A stretch of DNA of 64,000 nucleotides from Chelonoidis abingdonii (taxonomy: Eukaryota; Chordata; Testudines; Testudinidae). Of this stretch, positions 11,720 to 22,138 are shown piece by piece (position 1 is the stretch's first letter; each line of letters begins with the position of its first letter). The notes below the pieces were generated by a model. The model was not told the DNA's origin, ran no database searches, and saw nothing but the letters and a program-made list of their open reading frames with translations. Where the stretch lies: contig NC_133771.1 in NCBI RefSeq assembly GCF_003597395.2, positions 55,684,114 to 55,748,113 on the forward strand, in the 5' to 3' direction. The translations under genes were made by a program, and so were the position numbers.

Positions 11720-12440
11720 TCCTATGGAAAAAAAATTTAAATTTCTCAAATCAATGGGAGGCTATGGCAGTCTTGAAGCATAGGTGGAATACACTACATG
11801 TGAGAGGTAAGCATTATCAGGCAGCTGCCTTCCGTATGAGCTGAAGTATCTGAGTGAACTTTAAATGTAGCCCTAGGAAGAATGCATTGCAATGAAGTAC
11901 TGTAATCTAGTTGACATATATAACTGTGTTAAAGTCTATATTCTAGAGACTGAGTAACTGTCACAACCTCCTAGTCAAGCATAGATAGCAAACAAGCAAT
12001 CTCAACCATTGCTTCTACCAATACATCCAGAAACAGCTGAGGATCAGACAGGATTCCTAAGTTGTCAACGTAAGTAACAAAATTGTTTAGACACTACAAA
12101 TTCTTTTGCAAACACTTATGCATATTCATAGCTTTATACATGGGAGTAATTCTGTGAATGTGGATAGAAAACACTGACATATGTAAAGTTAATCATTGAC
12201 ATAAATGTTGGCAGGACTGAAGCTGTATTAAAGGATTTTGGCAGATCTAAATGAATCAGCACAGATACCTTGAACTTCACCCACTGCCAGAAGGAGATCA
12301 ATCAAACTGACTAATCAAACCAGCATAATTACTGTTTCAAAATGAAACCTGAAAACCAGATTGAAGAAGTCAAGAGAATAAAGCTCAAGGGAATCTTTTC
12401 TTTGCAACCACCTTCTCGATAATCTTCCCTTAGAAAGGGG
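11720..12440 (-). pseudogene. very old L2-like LINE reverse transcriptase remnant
   Basis: Minus-strand translation around 12300-12430 gives broken pieces comparable to the L2/Rex-type RT N-terminal palm: a KIIEKVVAK segment followed, after indels, by a QSGFQ segment. The plus-strand wording from about 11770 to 12060 (a tract with 'aatgcattgcaatgaagtactgtaatctag' character) matches the downstream end of such LINEs as I know them. Stops and indels are dense, so it is fossil only. Recognition is by family knowledge, not alignment. Confidence 0.45.
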
Positions 12441-13322
12441 GATGTGCAACAAGAGGAATGTAATCCAAGTGATTTTAAAAGTGTAGCAATACAAAAACTG
12501 ATTATCTATTTTAGAAGAAAAAACAGTTCATTCCATTATATAAAAATCCCAGATTATTAAAATAGATTTGTGTACATTTATCTAAAGGCTTAAAGGATTT
12601 TAAAAGGTACATTGTGACCTTTTAATGAAAATTTAACAGTTCTTCTGATAATGATTAAATTAATATGTAGTCTAAATTATCCTTTTGTTTTATTCTATTT
12701 TCATTGAGATTAAAGTTCTTTCAAGCCTAATGATTTCAGTAGTTGAATCAGCTGCCTCATTAAACCAACTTCTTAGCTCAGATCATTTTAGGGTTTGCCA
12801 TGAGCATTCCTACTCAGCTGGGTCAGATGCCAACAGCTCTATGGGTTCAGGTAGAACAAGGACTATTCTTTTGCTACACACCTCTATTATCTTAGATGTG
12901 ATTGTTCAATATATAGAATCTTGTCCCTAGTCAGTCAAGGTGTCATAGGGAGGTAACTGTTTGTGCTCAAGTCTCACCCCTGGTCAAGTAAAACATTAGG
13001 CTTAGTGTGCAAAGTGATTTTACTGAACACAAAATTCGATGGCAGGAGTACATTGCTGGTGGCTAGATCTGGTCAACATTTTTGGTTTTTTGAAAACTTG
13101 TATTGATACCTCGCCTTTTTATTTCAGATTTTGAAACAAGGCTAAAATTTTCAAAAAATTGTCAGAAATTTGTATTGTTTTTTAAACAGACACTACCAGA
13201 TGTGTTTGAGCGCTGAGGCCTAAATGAGCTCTTCCATGACTGCCTTGTCAGAGACCTGGGAGCTGAGCAGAAATCAATCCCTAATGAAAAGCCAGGCCTC
13301 TCGAAGTGTAAATCTCTGTTAG
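12441..13322. other. no feature recognised
   Basis: AT-rich, low-identity DNA between the L2-like remnant and the nested hAT locus. The small frames present show no domain signature. I see nothing to annotate. Confidence 0.5.
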
Positions 13323-13452
13323 GTTACATCTAGGGCTGTCAATGAATCACAGTCAACTCAGTGATTAGTTCAAAAGAAATTAATCACAATAAAAAAAAAC
13401 ATGATTAATTGCAGTTTTGATTGTCTTGTTAGTACTAATTACTGTTAAACAT

Positions 13453-14530
13453 TGGAGACCAGAATTGCACCCAGTATTCCAGATGAGGTCTCACAAGCTT
13501 TGTTTCCTCTAAGCTGCACAGCCATGCAGCCACACAGCTGCCTATTAAGCCCCACACAGGAGTTCACAGCTGTGGCGGACAGAGTTGCCTCTCCCCACCA
13601 GCCCTACCGCAGATCTGCTGTGGCTGGGGGAGGTGCCCCTCCCCATGGGCCCCAGTACAGACTTGCTGCAACTGGGGGAGAGGTTCCTCTCTCCCCCGGC
13701 CACAGCATGGATGTGCCCCACACTTGCTGTGGCCAGGCAAGAGGAGTTCCTCCCTCAGCCCAGCCCAGGCCCCGAAGCTGCTGCAGTCAGGAAGAGGTGA
13801 TTCTCTTCCAGTCCCGTGCTGCTGCGGCAAGTGAGGGCAGGAAGGAGTCCTGTCTCCCAACCCCAGCCCCGGATAGCCTGCACCCCAAACTCCTCATCCC
13901 TGGCCCCACCCCAGAGCCCTCAACCCCTGCACCCAACCCTCTGCCTCAGCCCCGAACCCCCTCCCAAGCCCCAAACCCCTCATCACCAGTCCCACCCCAG
14001 AGCCTACACTCCTAGATGGAACCCTCACCACCTTCACCCATCCTTCTGCCCCAGCCCTGAGCCCACTTCCTCACCCTAAACCTCTCATTCCTTGCCCTAT
14101 CCCAGAGCCCACACCCCCAGCCAGAGCCCTCATCCCCCACACAAACGCCAACCCTCTGCCCCATCCCTGAGCCCCCTCTCACACTCTGAACCCCTCAGCC
14201 TCAACCCTAACACATGAATTTTGTTACGTGCACTAATATGAAGGTGTTGTGTCACACATCACCTCCATGCTGGTGCACATAACAAAATTCATTCTGCACA
14301 CAGAGATAAAAAGTTAGAGATAACCCTGCTCACAAGTGCTTTGTACAGTGGTACCAACACTTCCCTATCTCAAGTGGAAATACCTTGTCTGATACATCCT
14401 AGGATTAAATTAGCCTTTTTCACATCTGCATAACATTGGCATCTCACAGTCATCAACTAATACACCCAGGTCTTACTCCTCCTGTGTTACTTCCAACTGA
14501 TAAACCCCCCCTCCCATGACCTTTCACTTT
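13453..14530 (-). repeat. CR1 LINE fragment, split by a hAT-type insertion
   Basis: 13453-13497 and 14329-14530 join into one CR1 reverse-complement text (a CACCCAGTATTCCAGATGAGG tract, then after the insertion a TTTGTACAGTGGTACCAAC tract). The intervening 13498-14328 is flanked by an 8-bp direct repeat, so the CR1 piece was already there when it inserted. The CR1 3' end is missing on the left, where the hAT arm stops. Confidence 0.6.
13498..14328. mobile_element. non-autonomous hAT-type element nested in CR1
   Basis: It is flanked by CTCACAAG at 13490-13497 and at 14329-14336, an 8-bp target duplication. Near the ends GTTTCCTCTAA (13502) is mirrored by TTAGAGATAAC (14314), an imperfect terminal inverted repeat. 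The interior is C-rich and proline-coding-like (about 13840-14200) but repetitive rather than genic. It includes an internal palindrome pairing 14216-14234 with 14271-14290. No transposase is visible. Confidence 0.7.
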
Positions 14531-14605
14531 GCACTAGGGTTGTCAATTAAGGATTAATTCCCAGCTTGATTGACATGTGAATTATTTAATGAGTTAATTA
14601 CACTC

Positions 14606-15174
14606 CAGAATCAGGAGGGAGACTGGAGCCACAGACACAGCGCTCTGCAGGGGAGGACTGAAGCCCTGGACATGGAGCTCCATGATCAGCACAGGAGTTG
14701 GAGCTTGAGCCCTGGAGTTCTGCAGGTGGTGGGGGGAGGAGGGGAATCTGGAACCCCAACACCTGTGCCTCAAGTGGGGCTGAAGCCTGGAGTCCTGAGG
14801 AGGGCTGAAGGCTGGAGCCCTGCACCCTGAGCAGGGCTGAAGTATACAGACCCAAGGGAGACTAAAGCTCCGATCTCTGGAGGTAGGGGGGATGAATCCC
14901 AGAGCCCCATGCCTTAAGGGGGGCTAAAGGCCATAGTCCCCCACTCCAATGGAGGCTGAAACCCTGCGCTCAGGATCCCTGGAGGCAGTGGTGGAGATGA
15001 AGGTTGGACCGCTGCAGGAGGATGAAGTCCAGAGCCCTGTGCCCCAAGGGGGGAGGCGTGAATCCCCAGGTCCCACAGGACTGAAGGTAGGGGATCACAA
15101 TTTTTCTAGGGGGATCATGATTTTTTTTTAAAATGCAAATGAGGTTGCTAGCACAAAATCTTTGAGAAACACTG
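14606..15174. repeat. G-rich repetitive block, probably another hAT-type insertion
   Basis: The block consists of degenerate repeats of a unit like 'gctgaagccctggagccctg', about 20-45 bp, ending at TTTGAGAAACACTG (15161-15174). That end resembles the mirrored form of a common hAT terminus. A matching left end was not found. Just before it, at 14535, a second TAGGGTTGTCAAT end of the first hAT family appears, so the nesting order here is unresolved. Confidence 0.45.
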
Positions 15175-15780
15175 CTCTGAAGTTTTACTTTGTTTTATTT
15201 TGGAATGCAGTTACATAAAAAAAACCCAAACCCCACATTTCTAAGTTGCACTTTCATGACAGAGATTGCACTATAGCACATGTATGAGGTGAAATACTTT
15301 CTTTTATTAAGCTTTTTTACAGTGCAAACATTTGTAATTAAAAATAATATATAGTGAGCACTATACACTTGGTAATCTGTGTTATAATTGTAATCGACAT
15401 TGTGATGCTGCACCCCATATTATTCTTTAAAATATTATTATATGAATATGGCATAACTACGTTTTATACGAGAAGGGTCATGTAAGGTTTCATTGGAGTG
15501 GTTAAGTTTACTGAACATACATCATTTCAGTATCGGAAGATAGGAATATTGACTATGGAACAATTACAACTGTGTGTGTACTTGCGGGAACGCCCACCAG
15601 CCAGTAGTCAATCAGCCTGAATGAGCCATTTAAGGACAATAGGACTTTTAAGATACTAATCTCCAACCTTCCTGAGAAGCTTCCTGGGATGTTGCAGGGC
15701 CATGTGATGATGTCACATGGTACGGAGTAAAATCTTGGAAACTGCTGATATTTTTCCATTGGAAACAAAGGATTCCTGCC

Positions 15781-15788
15781 TTATAAAA
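15781..15788 (+). promoter_or_regulatory. TATA box of the solo LTR
   Basis: TATAAAAA lies 340 bp upstream of the LTR's AATAAA, a normal U3/R spacing. Whether it still drives transcription is unknown. Confidence 0.5.
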
Positions 15789-16120
15789 ATTCCATTTTAG
15801 GTTGGAAAGTGAGTAAGTCGGGGATCTTCTCCATTTGCCTCCCTGCCCAAGAAGGAAGAGTGCTGAAAGCACCTGAAGAGACAAAGGAACTGGGCTGGGG
15901 AAAGAGACAGGAGTCTAGCTTGTGAAGAGAAATAACTGGAACTCTAAGCTGCAGAAACTCTGCAACCTGCCTAAAACAACATTTAGGGTGAGAAATTACT
16001 ATTTGTAACGTTTGTTTAGTGAATTAAACTTAGTTTGCGTGCTTTGTTTTATTTGCTCACTAAGATGCTTTGTTCCTTTTGCTATCCCTTATAATTACTT
16101 AAAATTTACCTTTTGTGTTT

Positions 16121-16126
16121 AATAAA
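16121..16126 (+). terminator. LTR polyadenylation signal AATAAA
   Basis: Canonical AATAAA followed by a T/G-rich stretch (CTTATTTCTTGTTTATACC), as expected for the R/U5 border of the LTR. Confidence 0.6.
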
Positions 16127-16700
16127 CTTATTTCTTGTTTATACCAAGACCTAGTCTGTGCAATTCATATGTGGGGGGAGGGTGACAAAAGCTGTGCATA
16201 TCTCCCTCCACATTGAGGGAAGGGGGCGATTTTTATAAACTTGTACGGTAGAGATCTCTCTATACAGTGCAAAACAATATAATTTTGGATTTACACTCCA
16301 GACTGTATGTACAGAGGAGAGCTGGACATTCCTCTAGCTCAGCCCTCCTACAGAGAGCTAATCACAGACCTTGTGTGATTCTGCAGCTGAGTGTGTCTCT
16401 ACCTGTGTGTGCTGGAAAGGGGCTTGAGAGCTGGTCACAGCAGCACAAAGTGAGGGAAAGCCAGGCTGGTAGAACAGGTGGGCTCAGTGGGACCCCAGCA
16501 CATCTGGTGGCACCCTGAGAAGAGGGGTCCAAACCATCACAAATATATGTGAAACTATGGAAAATATCAAAATAATTAAATAAATGGTATTTGAGTATAG
16601 GTTAACAGTGCGATTAAAACTGTGATTAATCGCAATTTTTTTTTAATCTCCCAATTAATCATGATTAATTTTTTAATCACTTGACAGCCCTAGTTACATC

Positions 16701-19107
16701 ATTAAGTAGCCTTCAATAGAGGTTCCTGCTTGTGGGTTTTTTGGTTGTTTTTGTTTTGTTTTTGTTTTTTGATGGCTATCACAGGAGAAGAATAAAGATC
16801 AGCAGGTAAAATAATAATGCCTCTTATACATGCAGGAGGATATGAAGCTAGTGCTTTCTTATCATACAAATGGGAACATGTCTCTCTCTTGCTGTAATCA
16901 CGATGCAATGACAGCTATGACCAATATGAAAACATAATGGGACATAAATCCCCCAAAGATGGCAACATCTTGTAAACATCCACTGTAGCTTTGCCTTTAA
17001 CTAGCATCTTCCTACAAACGATCTCCAAACACTTCACAAACGTGAATAAATTTAGCCTCTGCCCTTGACAATTTGGCAAACAGAGTCTACTGAATGGAAA
17101 GGGTATAGAGGAGACAAAGCCGTTAAGTAGGAGAAGCACTGTTACCTCTGCAATCTCTTCACTGCTTCTCTGCACCTGAGGCCCCAAGCACTGCAGATAT
17201 TTGGGCACTTGACTACAGATATTGGGGATCTGATTAAATGTACACAAATACCACAACTTTGGGGTATATTTGGATCCACATAAAAACTGAATGGACATCA
17301 CCAGTAAATAAACTGCAATAATGCCCATCTTTTCCAAAGAGATTTTTGGTGCCCATATTGAGACATTTTAAAGGTGCCTGATGTTCAGAAAGTGCTGAGC
17401 ACCTAGGCTCAGAACCTCAAAGGTACCTAAATGGTTCAACTTTCACTGGGCCTTAAGCTCCTAAATAATTTTAAGGATCTGGGTCCTTCCCTATAAAATT
17501 CAGGCTCCTTTAAGAGATTTGAAATGGGGTACCCTAAAAATAAGGTGCCCAAAATAACTTTTTTTTGGAAGTTAGACCTAAATTCTGAGGAGTACATTCT
17601 ATTTTGAAATGTAACTAATTAGCAGTATTCCAAAGTATTATTAGTAACAGTCATTATTTTAATTTGACATTATCCTTTGAGATGCTCCTACCTATAGACA
17701 CAACTCCACTTTCAGAGCTAGATGATGCCCCTAGGTCTGAGTTGAGGCAAATTGTCATGTATGGCTGCAGCCTGTGTTGAACTTCAGAGCTGTCAGCATA
17801 ACACCTCTTCCAAGTACTAAATTCCCTAATTTAAAAAAAACAAAAACTAAACAAAACAAAAAACAACAAAAAAACCAGTGCCTTCATAAACAGAAGATAA
17901 ATGCCTAGAAAATAGCTTCCCTACATATTTTAGTTTCTCTGACCCATTTTACAGGAAGACAATGACTCCACGTGAAGTAGATCTTTAGTATTTCTGTCAT
18001 GCTGATTAATGTAATTGGAGAAATATGGCCAAGCCTTGCCTTAGGAAGAAGCAAGTACAACCTTAATGAGTTTCCTTGATACTGCAACTAGCTTAAATAA
18101 AATAGGAACACAATTAAGTTTATTCAAATGTAAGAGTAAATCAGAATGCCATTAACTATTGTTCAATGCACTGAAGTGTGAAGAATATGCTATCATATTG
18201 GCTGCAAAAAACATACATTTTTACCATGAAAGGTCTCAGATGGAATAAAGAAAGGAAGTTAAATAGATAAAAATAACTTCTGTTGGATTTTTTTTACAAA
18301 CGTGAATAATATAAAAATGTGAAAGAACACTTGGATATGAAATGATTTCTGCAAAAAATATTGTAAAAATCTCAAATGAATTATTTGGCCAGCTAAGTCC
18401 CTGATCCTGCAAATGATGTCATGTGGGTGAACATCTCCACTCACATTATTTCAGTATAGCAGGAGGACATGAAATAGCTCTTATAGAAACCAAAAATGAA
18501 ACAGATGAAAAGTTGATCATTGAACTTAATCTAAGGACATAGAAATCCTTTTTGATAGGCCAATTTTAAAGACAAATGGGGAAAAAAATGTGTAGGAAAC
18601 TCCTAGAGGTAATTAAGATACAATAAGCTTCATCAAAGACCCCTGGGTATATATGTAAAGTCACCTTGATATGATAATGCACTCTAACACCTGATAGAAA
18701 CATGGAGCATGCACAAGGTAATGCCTAGAAGTGGAAGCTGATTCTATTAGAGGGACTTAAAAAGCAGCTCCTGGACAGAGCACGAGTTAGTTAATTGATA
18801 TCCGGGCAGCACGAACTGCTGGCAGACAAGCCAAAGAGTGTTGAGAGAGGATTGCTTTTAAGAGATGCAAATTATTTACTTTTTTTTCTCTTAGTTGGGA
18901 ATGTCTTATCTTGTTTATCTTATGAGAGGTGCAAATCTAGATATGGTCAGTAAATCATGTCTATATCTTTAATTCCATTATCTCTATGTTTTAATACATC
19001 TTGTTTTGGATAACTTTGCATACATGTCCCCAGAGAAACTATGAACTCCAGAGTTTCTGAAACCTGCATGCCTCTTCTGATCTTAGTTATATTTCTTTTA
19101 TCGTCGA
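16701..19107. other. no gene; repeat scraps and simple sequence
   Basis: No coding signal. A T/G-rich simple stretch lies at 16738-16771. At 17345-17570 is a degraded repeat with GGTGCCTGATGTTCAGAAAG and TGCTGAGCACCTAGGC cores, a common turtle family I cannot classify. An A-rich (AAACAAA)n-like run lies at 17829-17876. 18390-18450 resembles one half of an old palindromic amniote repeat. The rest is unrecognised. Confidence 0.45.
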
Positions 19108-19600
19108 TGAATTTTCAAGGCCAGAAGGGATTGCCATGATCACCTATTCTGACCTCCAGTATAAGAGTCCAAAGAACTACCCCAAAAATAATTCCTAGAA
19201 CATACATCTTTTTTTTTCAAAAAATCCAGTTTTGACTTAAACCTTGCTAGTGATGGAGAATCTGCCACAAACCTTCATGAATTGTTCCAGAGGTTAATTA
19301 CTCCCACTGTTGATAATATATGCCTTATTTCCAGTCTGCCTTTATCTAGCTTCAACTTCCAGCCACTGGATCATGTTAAATCTTTCTCTGCTACACTGAA
19401 GAGCCATTTATTAAATATTTCTTCCCCATGCAGATACTTATAGACTCTAATCAAGTTAAACCTTCTCTTTGTTAAACTAAATAGATTGATCTCCTTAAGT
19501 TATTTCTTCTAATCCTTTAATAATTCTTGTGGCTCTTCCCTGAATGCTCTCCTATCATGGTGACATCCAATCCGAGAAAAGAAACAATACCATATAAGTT
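19108..19600 (-). repeat. CR1 LINE 3' part
   Basis: The plus strand reads as the reverse complement of a CR1 3' end: a 'ggccagaagggattgccatgatcacc' type opening, then text for the ORF2 C-terminus (ATGGAGAATCTGCCACAAACC, TCAAGTTAAACCTTCTC). It is old, with many indels, truncated at the 5' side and without an open frame. Confidence 0.65.
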
Positions 19601-20865
19601 AAATGACCAGTCACCTATAATTCTGGATTTGGCCCTGGCATTATGCAGTTGCACATGATGGTATGGAAAAAAGATCTCAAGTACCACTCTGCATGGCCCT
19701 GTGAGACCTTTTCACATTGCAGCTGTGGGTGGGGAGGAAAGATTATGAACTCTTTGCCCAGTAATTCTCCATCCTGAGCAAGTGACCAGGGTGTTCAGAG
19801 AGTCATGAGGAGAGTTGGAGTCATGTTCCCACTCTCCTGATTTAATGGCTACAGATAGCTGTGAATGATGGAGGGGATTAAGTTGCAACCTGTAAAAGAC
19901 TATAATAAAATATAAAAAGATTCTCTCCCCTGCCAGAACCATAGGGGAGTGCAGGAGACATTAGAGGGGTACTTCTGACTTTAAGGCCTAATACTTCCTC
20001 AGTATTGTCCTAAGGTAGCGAGTGCCGTTTATTAAGACAGAAGCAAGTTTCAATTCAATGTCCACTAATGTCAGTAGGAGTTTTTCTGTTGACTTCAGTG
20101 GGGACTGGGTCAGAATTGAAGTGAATAGCCAAGATAGTGACAAAAGTGAATACTTTGCAAGCAGCCCATAGACTGAAATATGTTTATTTAAAAATTAATC
20201 AGAAAATAAACAAAATGAAAATCCCATTGAACCAAATGTTCAGTTCTTTACAAATCTTTGGTATAGTTTCAGCTGACATTTGCAAGGGGCAAATATATAA
20301 TCTGAAGCAGTTTCATCATTCCAACCACTTAATAGTAGTCAGCACCCAAAATAAAGCAGCTGTAACGCTGGCCAGTTTAGTCCTTCATAATCTTTACTTG
20401 TAAGATTCAATGTGCACGTATGTCTTTTGATTGAGAAATGTTGATTTTTCCTTATATTTTTTGAGACACTTGCAGAATAAGAAATTCTGTAGGGTACATA
20501 GGTTTATATTTTTTTCTGTGTGCAAATGGTAGCAAATAATTACTTTTAACCTAATTAAGCGCTGATTCTCTCTTCAGAATTCTCCCCTTTCACCTCTCAC
20601 AATGGCCAAAATTATAATCATGTATAGAATTTGAATATGCATTTCTAAGTCATACATTTAATTATTATCTATTCTTACTGAATTGTAACTCCTTCTAAAA
20701 TCAGTGTTTAATTGTATAGCTTATGCAAAAGTTATGGAACCCCCTTCCCAAAACAATGAAATTATTATAGTTCTCAATCATCTTCTCTGTTGTGAAAATG
20801 AATTAAAACCAATATCCAGTTTTTTGCTCATGTCTTATTAACTCATAACTTGAAAGATAAGGTGG
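19601..20865. other. no feature recognised
   Basis: AT-rich DNA. A short scrap at 20060-20110 resembles the ancient amniote repeat noted at 10425. Small frames have no recognisable content. Confidence 0.45.
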
Positions 20866-21050
20866 GTGAGATAATATCTTTTATTAGACTAACTTCTGTT
20901 GGTGAAAAAAATAAACTTTCAAGCTGCACAGAGCTCTTCTTCAGGTGTAGCCCGAAAACTAGTCTCTCACCAACAGGAGTTGGTCCAATAAAAGATATTA
21001 TTCACACATCTTGTCTCTCTAATATCCTGGGACCAACACTGCTACAATAA
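20866..21050. repeat. Penelope-like repeat foldback with hammerhead-like core
   Basis: Two inverted arms share AATATCTTTTATTAGACTAAC (left) and its mirror GTTGGTCCAATAAAAGATATT (right). Between them the minus strand reads CTGAAGA (20938-20944), a 17-nt spacer able to form a 5-bp helix with the loop CTGTGC, then GAAA (20917-20920). This matches the CUGANGA...GAAA boxes of a hammerhead ribozyme with helix II. Hammerhead motifs are known in Penelope-like retroelements, and this repeat type is common in turtles. Helices I and III were not confirmed, so catalytic ability is unproven. Confidence 0.55.
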
Positions 21051-21649
21051 AACTCATAACGTGAAAATTACTTTTATAGGTACTTTGTTCTTATAAAACT
21101 AGCTTCTATGCAATAACGCTGGAAGCTATGAATGAGAAGACAAAACTGAGGTGTAGCAAAAGTTGAGAATTTCAACATTACCAGGTAAAGTTCTTGGAAA
21201 GGAATGGAGCAACCATACAAGTTGACAGCAAGACTCTGACTGGGAATATGTATGAGCTCAGTAGACAGATAAGTAGGAAGATCATTGGACAGGAACCTGT
21301 TAATGACAAGGAAGTGTGAGAAGAAACATTTCTTGCCTTTATAAAGCAGCTGGAGAGATTCCAGGAACTCCCCAGAAAAGCCAGCTCATGTTATTAAAAT
21401 ACTGGAATTGAAAGAAGATGACAGCAGCCATTGTTTTTTGGCCTAGGAGAATCTGAATTCTAACACTGTTGCAGCAATGGAGTTCTGGCTGGGCCTGGTA
21501 TACAGACAGTGACAACCATAAAATACCCAAGTGACTCAAAATTTGTTACACTACACATCTGGTTATCATATTATTAGAATAGAATATTAAAGTTGTCTCC
21601 AAATACTGAAAGAATATAAGCAGTAGAGCAGAAACATGTTTTAGGCAGA
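21051..21649. other. no feature recognised
   Basis: Unique-looking AT-rich DNA between a Penelope-like repeat and a CR1 copy. No domain or repeat signature seen. Confidence 0.45.
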
Positions 21650-22138
21650 GATTCATAGATTCTAGGACTGGAAGGGACCTAGAGAGGTCATTGATTCCAG
21701 TCCCCTGCCCTCATGGCAGGACCAAATACTGTCTAGACCATCCCGCATAGACATTTATCTAACCTACTCTTAAATATCTCCAGAGATTGAGATTCCACAA
21801 CCCCCCTAGGCAATTTATTCCAGTGTTTAACTACCCTGACAGTTAGGAACTTTTTCCTAATGTCCAACCTAAATCTCCCGCTGCAGTTAAACCCATTGCT
21901 TCTTGTTCTATCCTTAGAGGCTAAGCGGTGAACAAGTTTTATCCCTCCTCCTGATGACACCCTTTTAGATACCTGAAAACTGCTATCAAGTCCCCTCTCA
22001 GTCTTCTCTTTTCCAAACTAAACAAACCCAGTTCTTTCAGCCTTCCTTCATAGGTCATGTTCTCAAGACCTTTAGCCATTCTTGTTACTCTTCTCTGGAC
22101 CCTCTCCAATTTCTCCACAACTTGGAGCAAGGAGTCAT
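21650..22138 (-). pseudogene. CR1 LINE 3' end with ORF2 C-terminus
   Basis: The plus strand starts with the CR1 tail (CATAGATTCTAGGACTGG) and runs into reversed ORF2. Minus-strand frames give the C-terminal region: an upstream piece ([20 protein letters not shown], 21939-22130), then a piece with [20 protein letters not shown] and [14 protein letters not shown] (21733-21960). The two overlap in different frames, so one frameshift near 21950 breaks it. It is the best-preserved CR1 protein fragment in the window and is strongly 5'-truncated, as is usual for CR1. The ORF2 product would be an endonuclease/reverse transcriptase; only its tail is here. Confidence 0.85.

Larger units (their letters stand above)
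15401..16541 (+). repeat. solo LTR of an endogenous retroelement
   Basis: A 1141-bp unit begins TGTGATG and ends CATCACA, a perfect 7-bp terminal inversion with canonical TG...CA ends. It interrupts the hAT arm; the hAT text resumes at 16542 with a likely 5-bp target duplication (AATAT at right, altered GACAT at left). A TATAAAAA box at about 15781 and an AATAAA signal at 16121-16126 put U3-R-U5 on the plus strand. No gag, pol or env sequence is attached, so it is a recombination product. ERV versus Gypsy-type origin cannot be decided from the LTR alone. Confidence 0.75.
13331..16692. mobile_element. hAT transposon copy filled with nested insertions
   Basis: The ends are TAGGGCTGTCAA (13331) and its complement TTGACAGCCCTA (to 16692). 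An identical 8-bp direct repeat, GTTACATC, flanks them at 13323-13330 and 16693-16700. An 8-bp target duplication with ends of this kind defines a hAT insertion. Pieces of the family's arms lie at 13331-13450, 15176-15400 and 16542-16692 and match the intact-looking relative at 39864-41519. The rest is later material: CR1 scraps, a second hAT-type element, a G-rich block and a solo LTR. No transposase ORF is left in this copy. Confidence 0.8.

Noticed and set aside
13452..14015. A 187-codon proline-rich frame as an exon
   Set aside because: It starts in a CR1 scrap and continues into the C-rich interior of a hAT-type element with its own target duplication.
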